From Isoetes taiwanensis (lineage: Eukaryota > Streptophyta > Lycopodiopsida > Isoetales > Isoetaceae): DNA of 64,000 nt. A model generated the notes under the pieces. It saw only the letters and a program-made list of their open reading frames with translations. It did not search any database and was not told the DNA's origin. Below, piece after piece: positions 46,696 to 58,289 of this stretch. The number at the start of each line of letters is the position of its first letter. Within the stretch, counting starts at the first letter, position 1. The DNA lies in the NCBI GenBank assembly GCA_021234155.1, contig JAJEKV010000260.1, forward strand, positions 1 through 64,000. The letters are read 5' to 3'. Position numbers and translations under genes: made by a program.

Positions 46696-49242
46696 TGTTG
46701 AAGGTATTCCTGGCAAAACCTTCAACCTCAGTGGTTTAGAACCTCCAGGTTGCTTAAGGCAACCACTCTAAGTGAAAAAATCCCAAGAAGTTTGCTCGAA
46801 CAGTGATTATGAACAGCTTTCCCTAAAGAGAAAAAAGTTTGCCTCGCAAGAATACATGCCAAATGCAAGCAAAAGGGACTTTACTCATGATTCTTGATTC
46901 TAAAGCTGCACAAGACCTTGAAGGATGTTGGAAAAGAAGACAGATAGATTTTGATTAGAGCAAGCCTGTCAAATAAGCATCCCTGACCAGGTCAATTTCT
47001 GGTCAATATCCCTGGCAGAGAGTTAAATTTTCAAACTCGATAAGGGCAACTTCTTTTTGAGATCTGATGCTTCAATCCCTTTTTAGAATGTCTATACACA
47101 GTGTTCAAGAATGCTGTTTTGCAGAAAGATATGTAACTTTTTTGGAAACTGCCTGTCACAGGCTAAGAACAGCAGGCAAATCTAGAATTGCTAGATGTTT
47201 GAATGCTCTTTTTTGCTATTTGAAGTGATGGCAATGCAAGCAATGCTTATGCAAGTAATCAGATGCAGGTTACTTGGGCACAATGTAATTATGGAGTCAT
47301 GAGAACAGATCAAGGGTCTAATGATGCAGGCTTAAAGTACTACCAGTGGGTTGAGCAGACATTTTTAATATCATGAATCTATGCTACAGATGCTCGTGTG
47401 CAATATTTCTGCTTTTTTCTCTCTCAAGGTAGGATGCAAGGACTAAGTGGTATACAGATATAACATCTGACACAAAATCAATAGGAAGCTTTCACAAATT
47501 TCTCAACAAGTCTCGGATTTTCATTCAACTCAGAATCACACAGCAAACAATAATAATCCCAAGCTCTAAGTCTTGGGCACATGTTGAAAAAGGTACACAA
47601 TCAAGTAATCCGCACAGATTAGTCAATAATTCATGCAAAATCTCATGTTTGAAAGGCAGGTTCAAGCTCCAGATGTATGAATCAGTCGTTCTTCAAAGCA
47701 ATCGATCCATCTTTTGCCTCAAAGCCCTCGAAAAATTCTTTGAGAACAAAACCCCTTTTTGAATTCCCTTGTTTAGCTCTGTTCTTGGCAAATCCGTGCT
47801 GGAATTTTATTTTTTAGCTTATCTGATAGGTTCTTGGTGTGCAGTCGGCCAGTCCGACGTCTTAAGGTAATGATTGAGAGGTTGTTTCAGACAAATTTGC
47901 CGGATCTTGGCAGTTCTTGAAGATTAGGGTTTTTGGCAAAACCTGCAAAATATCCCACAGGCCCAACTCGAAATGGAAGCAAGGGTATATAAGGAATAAT
48001 AAAATCAATATCATTAACAATGCGTGCTATATCCACGTGGGCCTCGGTACCTCCACCGCCCCACACGCCTGGGTATACCACGTGGCGGGGGGAGATTGGC
48101 ACGGAAATCTAGGCTGGGGGGTAGATAGAAAACATTTTTGCAAAATATGGTTAGGCACGCTTCCCAAGAAATCATATATGAAGGCCTAAATAAATGAGTT
48201 TTTGGAATTTCTTTTTTGCAAAAAGAATCTTTTTTATGTTCTCAATGATGGTGGAATCTTTTTTGCAAAAAGGCTTTTTAATTTTTTGCTTTGAAAAGGG
48301 GTACGAGAATGGTGATGTGGCATGTGGGCATGATGAATTGGCAATGTGAGGATGAAATGGCAAGTAGGGGTAATGAGGTGTCAAACAAGTTGGCTAAGAA
48401 TATTTTCTCTAGTCAAAACATGGGACATGATGTGTATGACATGTGGATGATGATGTGGAGGTGTTGGTGATGATGTGGCAAGATAATATGTCACCCTTAT
48501 AAGCTTAAACACTTCAAATTGAAGAATTTTTGTAAAGGATGGAATTTTAATGGGGTGACACATGTATGATGTGACATGGCAATGAAGATGACATGTATGG
48601 TGACTTGGCTTTTTTTTTAATGATGTCATAGGTCAATTTAAGCATCAATGCATATAATTTGCATTTTCTAGGCAAGTTTTGACTCTTAATTGCCTCCCTT
48701 AGGAATTTTGCACTCCCTCACACCTTTTGACTTTTAGAGAGAGGAATTTGACCTTTAACCATGTTGACCAAGTCAAGTGGAGATTTGTGCTTTAATGAGA
48801 AGGTGATGGTATGGTGAGTGTGTATGGGATGTGAATGACATGTGAAGGAGAAGTTTTGACTAGAAAAAATCTTCTAGGCCAATTTGCCTTAGGAGATGAG
48901 ATGTAGGTATGGAACTTGGGATCTCATGGGCATGTTTTCATGGTAAGGGATGTGGGAGGTTTAAGATGGGAATCAAGGAATGTAGTTATGCCAAGAACTC
49001 AAATATAAGCATCACATACCAAGAACTCTTCAAGGGGTATTCAAATCTTCAACATTTGCTTGAATCACCTTCTATGGCATGCTTGTGTGATCTTTGTCAA
49101 ATGTCCTCACCTTGGTCTTCAAGTCTCCTTCTCAAAATGTGCAAAGATGCATTGTCTTTGTATATCTGTGTTCAAATCAAAGTGTGAGCATGAGAATATG
49201 AGAATGTATCTTGCTCTTCCATGCTGCCATAGCATGGCAGCA
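46696..49242 (-). repeat. 3' LTR (left copy) of the minus-strand gypsy element
   Basis: 2547 bp. On the + strand it starts TGTTGAAGG and ends GGCAGCA, the last bases forming part of a palindrome (TGCTGCCATAGCATGGCAGCA). Short minus-strand frames inside it recur in the other LTR and are not genes. Confidence 0.92.
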
Positions 49243-50150
49243 TTATGCCAAACTAAAAGAACAGGTTGGTCCCCCAGCCTCTTGTTTTTTTGCTTGATAA
49301 TCAGAGTTGAATTCCAGCTAACTGCCAATGTGGAGATATGCTTGGAAGCTCAATGGACCTGCAATGGATTGAAAAAAAAGGATGGTGGTGGTAGATTCAG
49401 TATGATATGAATATGAACATGGAAGTGATTTGCAAATGAACCTGCATGACAAGTGTGACCATTAGTAAAGAATATGAGCAACTGGATGGGAATGTGGCAG
49501 CAGTTCAATGGATCTGGTGGAAAAGAGTGAAGATTTGAAGTGTTTATGTGGATCAAAGGCAACTCTTGTGCAGATGAGTATGGAATGAATGTCTCAGGGT
49601 GCACCTGCATGTGACAAAAGATTTGTTAGCACAAATGAGCTGCTGTTGTGGTAGGAATGGCAGCAGCGATAGATATGAGGATGAATGAGAAGAGGTGAAT
49701 GAGTATGAGATGAATGACTGCAAATCCAAATGCCCTTGCCTGGAATTCAGAGCTTGAGCAATATTAGTGCTTGATTTGAACCTTGAATGAGTTGACACTT
49801 GCACAAATCTTCTATTCTTGCATTAGTAGTGTGGATCTTGAATTCAAAAGCCTAATTTATGCAAATACTAAAATTTGAAAACAAATACTACATACCTAAT
49901 ACTCCTAAATTGTTTTTTGTCTTTTCTTTTTTTGTTTTTCTTTTGCTTTTTGCATTATTAGTCAACCAAAGCAAACTAAACTATCCTACCTACAAATTCC
50001 AAATAATCTTTTAACTAAACAAGCTTAAGGAAACATGTTGTTGCCAATACCTTTTCAAATGTAGAATATTGATAGGATTCAACAATTCTCTACCATCAAG
50101 CACATATAACTTCAAATTTAGCTGCTATGTCTTCCCTTGCCTTATTCCAT
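49243..50150 (-). other. 3' non-coding internal part of the gypsy element
   Basis: Lies between integrase end and 3' LTR. No ORF of note; low-complexity T/A runs near 49918-49950. Confidence 0.55.
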
Positions 50151-51079
50151 TTTAAAACAAGCTCACCCGATTTGAGAGTGCCTTGGAGTTTGTGAGCAGC
50201 TTTGAATGCTGCAATTCCTTGGCCTTTTTAATCATGACAGCATTCTCTGCCTCATACCTGTGCTTTTCAAGTTGCATTAATCTCACACATCTTTCCTTTA
50301 AAGCATCATCCATTTCTAAGTTTATTTGGTATACTAGTCTGAGTGATGGAAGTTCTAATTCAATTGGCACTACATATTCTGTACCATAGACCAGACTGAA
50401 AGGTGTGTGTTTGGTGGAAGCCTTAACAGTAGTTCTATAAGCCCATAGTGCATCATGGAGTTTATCTTTTTTTGAAATGCTGGTGGTCTTTTTAAGGATT
50501 GACTTTAGAGTTTTATTGGTTGACTCTGCTTGGCCATTGCCTTGAGGGTAATAAGCTGAACTTTTAATGTATTTAACTCTCAGAGTGGCTAATAATAATG
50601 CAATGGTGACTCATAAACTGGCTTCCCCTATCAAAGATTTTGAAGGGAATTCTAAATCTAGCACAGATGTTTTCATGAAAGAATCTTGCAGTGATATAGG
50701 CATTTGCTTCCCTAATGGAAATTGCTTCAGCCCACTTGGTAAAGTAATCTGTGGCTACAAGTATGAATTGATGCTGAGCTGAGGAAGGTGGATCTATTGG
50801 ACCTATGAAATCTAGACCCCATGTCTGGAATGGTTCTGGGGAAGTTATAGCAGTGAGAGGGGCTGGTTGCAATGTTCTCTTGCCAAAAATTTGGCATTTA
50901 TGACAGCATTTTATAACATCATAGCAATCTTTGAAAAGAGTAGGGCAAAAATAACCTGACCTCAAGATCTTCTTGGTAGTTGTGTCAGCAGCAAAGTGTC
51001 CACCACATATACCTTCATGACACGCCTCAATGACCATTTTGGCTTCTTCATCATCCCCAATCAACCGATTTTTTTGCAC
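50150..51079 (-). pseudogene. Integrase of the minus-strand gypsy element
   Basis: The minus frame 51079-50573 begins with the zinc-binding segment (ACHEGICGGHFAADTTTKKI ... CCHKCQIFGKR), then the core GLDFIGPIDPPSSAQHQFIL and ATDYFTKWAEAISIREANAY. FDRGSQF marks the second catalytic Asp. After a frameshift, PQGNGQAESTNKTLKSILKK (about 50540-50490) supplies the Glu, and ALWAYRTTVKASTKHTPFSL, VYGTEYVVPIELELPSLRL follow. No chromodomain is seen. The D-D-E residues are there, but the frame is broken near 50600. Confidence 0.85.
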
Positions 51080-51391
51080 TTCTCTTTAAACCTCCTTTCT
51101 TGACTGCTGCTCAAGTCCTTTGGCACCTCATTGTTTTCAAGATAATTTCTGATATCACATTGCCAGTCCAAGTCTTTTGCATAAAAAGCAACCAAGTTGG
51201 TAACACAATCAACCTCATTTAATCCTTCTTGATCCTCGTGTTCAAATAGAGCATAAGGTAGATAGGAACTGGGATTTTCAACTAAGTTCACAATTATAAG
51301 CCTGAACTTTACAAGCCACAACTTTGCTTTTGGTTGTTTCTTTGCAAAGAGGAGAGATAGAGGGTTTTGCCTCATATAAACTTGAGTTTGA

Positions 51392-52469
51392 TCAATTTGT
51401 AGCAAATGTCCCTGTCTTTTCTATTGAAAACATCAAAGCAGCTGCATTCTTTTCCAGTCTAGGATACCTTAACTCAGTATCAGACCACATTTTGCTGGCA
51501 AAAGCAATAACATGGTCTTCATGCAGCAATTGAACACCAATTGCCCTTTTAATGACACTAATATAGGCTTTGAAAGGCTTTTCCAAGTCTGGGGGCTTTA
51601 GCAGAATAGAATGGCAGATGGCATTGATGATTTTATCAAAGGATTCTTGACATTCTTCATTCCAATCAACCAGAATATGTTTGCTTTCACTCTTGGAAAA
51701 TTTCCCAACCTTTGTGAGGTTAGAAATTGGATTCATAGTATGTGAGAAGTGAGGGACATACATTCTCAGAAAGCTAGTCATTCCCATGAAGCTTTTTACC
51801 CGTTTGAGTGTTTTTGGAGGAGCTAGTTTCTTCAAAGCTTCAACTTTAGCTTCTGCCACCTGAATGCCTTTTGTAGACACTACATGTCCAAGCAATTCTC
51901 CTCTTGAGCACAAAAAGACACATTTTTTTGGGTTTAAACTGACACCTCCTTTCCTGCACAAGGTAAATAATTTAGTTAGAACACCAAAATGATCTTTGAG
52001 GGAAGTTCCTAAACAAAGATCATCCAAGAAGACACGAAATGCATTTGAAGGTATATCCTTAGTGTCCATGGCCCTTTGGAAAGTTGCAGATGCATTCATT
52101 AATCCAAAGGGCATCCCAAGGTGTAATGAATGAGGTCTTTGGCTGATCTTCCTCCTTTATGCTTATTTGCTTGAAACCTGAAAAGCCATCTAAGAAATAA
52201 TATATTTCCTTGCCTGCAACAGCATGTAAAACTTATTCTAAAAAAGGCAAAGGGTAGTAATCTTTAATGGTAGCTTTATTCAAGTCCCTATAGTCAATGC
52301 AAATCCTTATAGTTTTATTTTTCTTCTCTACTGGTACAATGCAAGATAACCATTCAGGATTTACAATCTCTGCAATCACATCTGCATCTTTCATTTTATA
52401 TAATTCCTCTTTGATTAGACCTAATAAGGATGCATTAATTCTTCTAAGCTTTTGAACCACAGGTTTCAT
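51392..52469 (-). pseudogene. Reverse transcriptase and gypsy RNase H of the minus-strand element
   Basis: The minus strand gives KPVVQKLRRINASLLGLIKE, RICIDYRDLNKATIKDYYPL, then after a frameshift near 52240 MPFGLMNASATFQRAMD, the catalytic box VFLDDLCLG and LLGHVVSTKGIQVAEAK. The attached gypsy-type RNase H (FKAYISVIKRAIGVQLLHED, IAFASKMWSDTELRYPRLEK) has lost the first catalytic Asp (the expected D-A-S is replaced). Present as two open stretches, 52469-52233 and 52114-51392. Confidence 0.86.
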
Positions 52470-52479
52470 ACCTTCCTTG

Positions 52480-53590
52480 ATTTTTTTTATTTTTTTTTTG
52501 AAGGACGAAAGCCAAAAAGTCTATTAATCAGATAAAAAGTACAAAATTTACATGTCTCATCTAATTGTGTAAGCACAAAAGGATGCCACAGGAGCACGAG
52601 CCTGGAACACAATGTACTTACTCCAGAATAGGAGACTAATGATAAGAATCAATTCGAAGATGGAGGAACACTCGTAGGCTGTCAATATCTTTTTCTGGGC
52701 CACCGTAATAACACCGCGTGCAGAAGAATTAATGCCCTGAAAGATGTGGTGTCTGCGACGCTCCCATATCGACCATAGGAGCCAACCGGAACCAAGATGG
52801 AATGCCCTTTGTTTAGCTGGCGGCCATGCATTAGGATAGGACGCCAAGAGAATGCATCGACAGTCCAATGTACTGTTAAACAAACCTTGTAGCCAGAACC
52901 ATGCTGGTTGAACCTCAGGACAATCAAAGAGATAATGCTCAAGAGTCTCGAAGTCCGAAAGATAGAGTGGGCATACTGCAGATATGCGAGGATCATAGCG
53001 ATGTCGGAAGGCATTAACCCGCAGGCACCTATGGATAACCTGCCACCACAATACAGAGACTTTAGAGTGGAGCAACCTATCTCAAAGCCATCTGGCAACC
53101 GGAGGGGCTGTGGTGCTAAAAGAAGGCGATATACTATCTGACAAAGTACTTGCCTTTGTGAATATTTTCATGACAGTCCCATGGCACCCTTGCAGCAACA
53201 CCAACTTGCACTATAAGAGGCAAATTTTCTGCGACCTTCTCCCATAGAGATACATCCCAACGAGAGAGCAGGAACTTTGCCTAAAATTCAGGCCAAGATA
53301 GTAGGCGACCCGCCTCATACCATGCTTGAATAGAGACAACACCTGCAAGAACCCATCGTCTCTGTGTAAGGGGATGAACTGATGCTGTCAATGGAGGTGC
53401 TGAGGGGTCTGGAGGCAGTGGTGGCCACCACCATGGAGTTTCCAATAGGGTGTGGATAGAGGAGCATGGCCAAAAAAGCTATCTGACTGCCTCCCATGTT
53501 GTCAAGCCACGGAAAAATGGAGAAGCACTTGGAAAAGGCTGCAGAATCTGAAATAAAGCCCAAGGTAGGACTAGTTTGACAGCCTTCTTG
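52480..53590 (-). mobile_element. 5'-truncated LINE inserted between the two halves of pol
   Basis: Poly(T) at about 52481-52500 followed by GAAGGACGAAAGCC marks the LINE 3' end. On the minus strand a 172-residue frame (53075-52557) is a zf-RVT domain: LHSKVSVLWWQVIHRCLRVN, DPRISAVCPLYLSDFETLEH with Cys and His ligands, then GWLLWSIWERRRHHIFQGIN. Upstream, to about 53590, is the conserved RWDVSLWEKVAENLP block in broken frames. Imperfect target repeats AAGGAAGGTATGAAACC and AAGAAGGCTGTCAAAC may flank it. Confidence 0.75.
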
Positions 53591-53766
53591 CCTAGAGGGA
53601 TACAATGACCAAGAGCTTGTCTAAGAAGGCGTGAACCAACTAACTCATCATAGTCCCAGGCAAAAATATCCTTCCAATCATCAAAAAATTTAATAACAAA
53701 GGTATTATCCTCTTCTTTGAACAAGTCACCAACATATAGAACTCTATCTAGACCCTTTTTGTTCAA
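53479..53766 (-). pseudogene. Pre-RT linker of the minus-strand gypsy element
   Basis: Frame contains LDRVLYVGDLFKEEDNTFVI and KFFDDWKDIFAWDYDELVG, then CIPLGKKAVK at about 53590 where the LINE starts. The same block continues on the far side of the LINE as KPVVQKLRR. A W-x-D-x-FAW-like linker before RT is typical of Tat/Athila-type elements. Confidence 0.75.
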
Positions 53767-53789
53767 CTTAACTTCCTTTACCTGTTTCT

Positions 53790-54315
53790 CCTCACTTGCA
53801 TTGATTACCCGAATAGGATAGAGCTATTGCAGGTCTTTTTTTTTCCAATTCCTCTTCTTGAATTGCTCCCTCAGCTAAATGCTCAAGCAAAACACTTCTA
53901 CATAATGCATCAGCTTCAGAGTTCTGTTCCCTTGGCACGTGAGATAGTCTCCAGGTTTTGAAGTTTTTTAATTCTCCCAAAACTTGGTTCCTGAGTGAGA
54001 TCATGTCTTCATTTTTGGCCTGATATTCCCCCAATATTTGCTGGCAAACAAGTTGAGAATCTTCAAAGATAACAATTTCATTAATACTCAAATTCTTAGC
54101 TTTTTGGAGTCCTGCTATTAGAGCCTTATATTTTGCCATATTTGAGGTTGCATTAGGAAAAATTCTGCCTACTTTTGCAAGAATCTATTAGACGAATCTT
54201 TGAGGATAGCAGCAGAGGAAGCAGCACTAAATCTTTTGGAAACACCACCATCAAACCATAAGTAAGCAAAATTTTCTTGTTTAGGCAGGGCTACCTGTAT
54301 AGGAAATTCTGAGTT
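53790..54315 (-). pseudogene. Extra RNase H domain located before the RT
   Basis: Minus-strand reading gives AYLWFDGGVSKRFSAASSAA with the first Asp, then NMAKYKALIAGLQKAKNLSI, IVIFEDSQLVCQQILGEYQA with the third catalytic Asp, and HVPREQNSEADAL, the C-terminal Asp/His motif. This is the plant/archaeal-type RNase H (RVT_3-like), as in Tat LTR elements that have two RNase H domains. There the second domain is usually downstream of RT, while here it lies between protease and RT. One frameshift near 54150. The Glu of the catalytic set appears replaced by Lys (MAKYKAL instead of MAEYKAL). Confidence 0.78.
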
Positions 54316-54769
54316 AACAAGGTTGCATATTAAACGAGAGCAAATCATTGAAACGGGAGCAAAAGGAATATTCCTCAAAGATTCCTTTTTTTTTCAAAAA
54401 GAGAGCTAAAATGAGGTAAAAAAAATTATTTTGGTCATAAAATTGCATTTTGACCCCCCCAAAATCACTCATTTTTTTGTGCAAAGAGAAAATTGATCCG
54501 GAATACACTTTTGCTGTACAAGTTTTTGAGACTCAACAATGATCTTGCAATTTTCCAGGTTTTCCGGGTTTTCGGCATTTTCAATGATCATGCAATTTTT
54601 TTGTTTCTATTGATTGGAAGACCTTGCGATTTTTTTTTTTAATGAGGGATACAGGAACAAAGTTCTAGATAATGAAAAGATAAGCGAAAGGGAAAAACAA
54701 ACCAACAACCTTTCAATTTTGATGGCCTTTCAATTTTTCTTAAAAGAGGGAAATGTATTGAGGATACTG

Positions 54770-54900
54770 GACCGTGGTTCAAAAAAAAAGTGGGCTACGG
54801 GATTGTGGTTCTAAAAAAAGTGGGATACTGGATTGTGGTTCAAAAAAAAACAAGGAAATGTATTCCGGAATACGTTTTGTATTCGAGAATAGGTTTTTTT
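54770..54900. repeat. Short tandem repeats in the TIR element's left subterminal region
   Basis: Three units of TGGTTC(T)AAAAAAA-x-GTGGG(A)TAC around 54773-54850, then TGTATTCCGGAATACG, a motif shared with the right subterminal array. Confidence 0.65.
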
Positions 54901-55276
54901 TTACCAGAGGGACAGAGACGTGTTTTTTCTGCAGAATTTGCTCCGGCGATCTTTCTAAAGAAACCTCGAGCTCCCGTTTGAGTGTGGCCATGGCTTTGGT
55001 ATGGGTTTTACCTACATGGTAAGCTAGGGCGCTGGCTACAACAATTAAACAATGACACAAATATTTTTTACTTCAGGAATCTGCTTACCATGTCGACTCC
55101 CGACTCCCGACTCCATGTCGCCTCCCTTAGATCTCCCTTAGATGCGGATTTCTTGACATACCCAGCTCTGGCAGCACCTCTCTGGCGGGTGATCTTTGTC
55201 TGCAAGAAAGGTCTGCAAAATGGGTGATCTTTGAATAGGTCTTTGTCTGCAAGGTCTTCTGAATGTCTTTGTACAG

Positions 55277-55700
55277 GCCAGTGGGGTCTTCTTTTTAAGT
55301 GGAGATGTGCATTTTGGTGAAATTAGCAGGGATGATTGTGCGGTGAATTATCCATTGTATGATATCACTTCAAGTGGTCTCACACAAGCAGTGGAGAAGT
55401 CGGCATTTGGTATCTTTGCAAAGATGGCAGCATGGCTGATGCCAACAACTATGAGGGTGTATTCTCAGTGTCATTATAGCTCCTGTGTTTACGGTAAGTA
55501 TTCTCCTATTTTGTAACAATGTTGCCTTTCCAGCCTTTTGAAACTGAACTGGCCACTTTGCAGGAAAACAGAATTTTGGGATTATCCATATAGAGTGGGA
55601 TAAAGATCCTGTGGTGATTCATCTAGAAGTTAGAGGCGTGTGGGGAATCCTATCTTTGCAGGAAGTTATCTCATTGTCGAGTTACAAGCAACTAAGAATG
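55277..55700 (+). pseudogene. PhoD-like phosphatase gene fragment captured in the TIR element
   Basis: Exon 55277-55493 reads VFFLSGDVHFGEISRDD, YPLYDITSSGLTQAVEKSAF and PTTMRVYSQCHYSSCVYG, and exon 55564-55700 reads QNFGIIHIEWDKDPVVIHLE. Together they match the C-terminal half of plant PhoD-like metallophosphatases, in which SGDVHFGE supplies metal-binding residues. The intron (55494-55563) keeps GTAAGT and TTTGCAG and splices in frame through a Gly codon. A further exon-like stretch after TTATTTGCAG (to about 55852) may be the C-terminal exon. The N-terminal catalytic half is missing. Introns show capture at DNA level. Confidence 0.8.
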
Positions 55701-55979
55701 GTAGGACTGGTTTCTTCCGTGGTATTTAAGGTACAGGCTTGCACTCAGTTTTTACGCCATTGTTTTTGGAAGTCTGGAAATGGACTGCGTCTCTGCTTTC
55801 TCACCTATTTGCATTTAAGCATTTCATTCGATATCATTTGCCATTATTTGCAGAACCAACAAGCATAACCAACAAGCAGGCATTGTCGTTTGACATCAGT
55901 TCTCATCTTCGTTTGCATCATCCTTCATGGCTTTACTGCATGCTCATTGGCTTTATCTAACCTTTCTTCCAATATTTTG

Positions 55980-57540
55980 TCTTGTGCTTCCTTTTTCTGA
56001 TTTTTTGTTTTAATCTCCTTGAATCACTTTTTTGAACCCGTGAGCGCTTTAACTACATGGCCCGCTTACAGAGATGCTGCACATGATTGTTAAATGTTTC
56101 ACATATATCTAGCATTGCTCTATTTGTTACATACATTCTTCATATATCCCAACTTTTCTTCTTTTCATAATTGAAAGGGGGCTCTAAACGTCAAATTTTC
56201 TTTGTATGTGTTATGTGAGTTTTCTTTTTCCCCTTTTTTGTTCTTGTTATATGCTAACTATTTAGCTCAGTGTGGCTTTAGATACGATGAATTTAAGATC
56301 ACTGATTGCTAGAATTGAACATAATTACAGGTAATATTGGTCACTGCAATTGGTATTTTGAAGCCATCACCTGTAAGCCCTTCTTAAAGTTAGTTTATAT
56401 AATTCATACAATCATTCTCCTTTATTTTTCCCTTAATCTTCTTCTTATTTGCAGGTAACATGGTTGCAAACAGACTTGTTCACATCGGTTTTGGCTGTCA
56501 AGATGCTGCAACACTAGTTGAACACTCTCACATCACGTGTTCAATAAGAACCTCTACCTGTAAAATTTTTGCTTGCTTGATAAATCTCTGTTGATCTGTC
56601 TATCTGCTTTGGACAAACAATCACCAAGATTGTGCTTCTTCAATATGTATTAAAGCCTATAGTGCCAAAACCAAAATATATGATTCTGGATAATGGTTCT
56701 TGAATCATTCCATTTACTTACAATGTCTAAATTCAAGTAAATGCTCTTGTTCTTGCATGCAATAACCTTGACCTTGCTTAAAAGGATCAACAAGTGCGTG
56801 CTGTTCTAATATGTCTAGAATTGATTTAAGACTACAAAGCCCTAACGCATTCAATTTTACTCATTCTACTAAAAGCGATTGCTCAAACCTAAGTCTCAAG
56901 TAGTTCAAGTTAATTTAGGTCTACGTAATTGTAGCATGTAAGTTTTTTTAATTATTCACGCATAAAAGCTCAATGCACACAAGTAAATATACTAGGGCCC
57001 ATCATGGCAATCTTGTATCAGATGGTTTGGTTTGCTTAGGACCCTCGGGAGCAACTCTACAATATCGGATGGTTTGTATTAGATGGTTCGGTTTGCTTAG
57101 GCATTATCTACAATATAAGGCAAAATACTGAGGGAAGAAAACAAGTTCTTTAAAATATAAGGGCAATGACAAGGATGAAAAACAATGATGCATGTTTATT
57201 GACAAAGAAAGAGAACATAAAAAAACCAGTCTGTGTCATTGTCTCAAATAGAACAAACTAATGGCCACTAGGCCGTGCCATAGATGATGGACAAATCATA
57301 CTTCGTTTGCATCATGATTGTTTGTCAATGGCCACTAGGCGGACCATAGATGATGATTCAAATCGTTTGCATCATCCTTCACAGTTTACATCTATACAAT
57401 GTACAGACATGCCACATATCTATGTTGCACATACAACGTTTTCTTCAGGTTCACACTTATATTTCAGGTTCACATTAAGTCTTCATCCTTTTTTCAAAAT
57501 GCAGGATGGCAACAGATGTGAGCCGCTCTAACCTTAAAAC
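55980..57540. other. Interior of the TIR element, no gene recognised
   Basis: AT-rich. An exon-like stretch after CTTATTTGCAG (to about 56456) reads in no recognised family. At 57295-57365 a piece of nearby sequence (CGTTTGCATCATCCTTCA and CATAGATGATG) is repeated. Confidence 0.4.
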
Positions 57541-57559
57541 ATAGGCAACATGTTGTTTT

Positions 57560-57785
57560 GGAATACACGTTTGATTTCTTAGAAAGCAAAGATGTATTCC
57601 AGAATACACTTTGGATTTTTAGAGAAAGCAAAAGTGTATTCCAGAATACACTTTGGATTTGCGAGAAAGCAAAAGTGCATTCCGGAATACACTTTTGCTT
57701 TCTCAAGAAATCAAAGTGTGTCGAATACACCTTTGCTTTCTAAGAAATCAAACGTGTATTCTAGAATACACTTTTGTTTTTACAT
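57560..57785. repeat. Inverted/tandem array of the GTATTCCAGAATAC motif
   Basis: Three direct units of about 50 bp built as GAAAGCAAAAGTGTATTCC plus AGAATACACTTTGG, then two units in the opposite orientation (CTTTTGCTTTCTCAAGAAAT). The centre near 57685 makes the whole a long imperfect hairpin. Each unit's core is itself palindromic. Confidence 0.8.
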
Positions 57786-58289
57786 TTTTTGTTTTATGTG
57801 CCCTAGTGTCCATTTGTTCACTTGATTATTTTCTTGTTTGTTATTCAGCCAATAGAACGTCATAACATGTCAAACATATTTGATGGAACAATTAAACATG
57901 GAGACTTGGGACAGATGCCCAATTGCAACGTTTGACGAGCGTATTGTTTAATACGCACCTAATTTTTAGGGTGCCAAATTAATGTACTGAAAAATTTTAA
58001 GGAAATAATTATTATTCTTTCTTCTCTATTTTGATGTTTTTAATATCTCACTTTCAGAAATTATGTAGTCATGTCTATATTTTGCCATTTTCAAGGGTGT
58101 TCTTTGCAAAAAACAAACTTGTCACTTAATGAGGAGCCAAAATGAGAGGGAAAAAAAATTAAACTTTTTGAAATTCTCAGGTTTATCCCAAAAAGGCCAA
58201 TTTTAAGAGCATGGTGTTTTTTTAAAGGGAATCTTTGAAACGAGAGTGCTGCAACACTCCCGTTTAATTTGCAACCTTGTTAGTTATAT

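Larger units (their letters stand above)
54316..58281. mobile_element. 3966-bp TIR element carrying host gene fragments
   Basis: Left end AACAAGGTTGCATATTAAACG and right end CGTTTAATTTGCAACCTTGTT are inverted repeats; similarity extends inwards roughly 100-150 bp with gaps. AGTT flanks both ends (54312-54315 and 58282-58285), and removing the element with one copy restores the gypsy reading frame (NSEFPIQVALP). The interior holds subterminal repeats of GTATTCCGGAATAC type (54860, 57590-57780) and part of a PhoD-like gene. No transposase seen. A 4-bp duplication does not fit Mutator (9), hAT (8), CACTA or PIF (3), so the superfamily is open. Confidence 0.75.

Noticed and set aside
47887-48629. 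Minus and plus frames in the LTR repeated at 61302-62195
   Set aside because: They lie in both LTR copies, carry no domain and differ by indels between copies.
54312-54319. TTAA target site (piggyBac/Kolobok type) at the TIR element
   Set aside because: TTAA is present on the left only; the right junction reads TTAG. AGTT on both sides restores the gypsy frame.
57558-57865. Short + frames rich in EYTF/FLESK
   Set aside because: Produced by the palindromic GTATTCCAGAATAC array.
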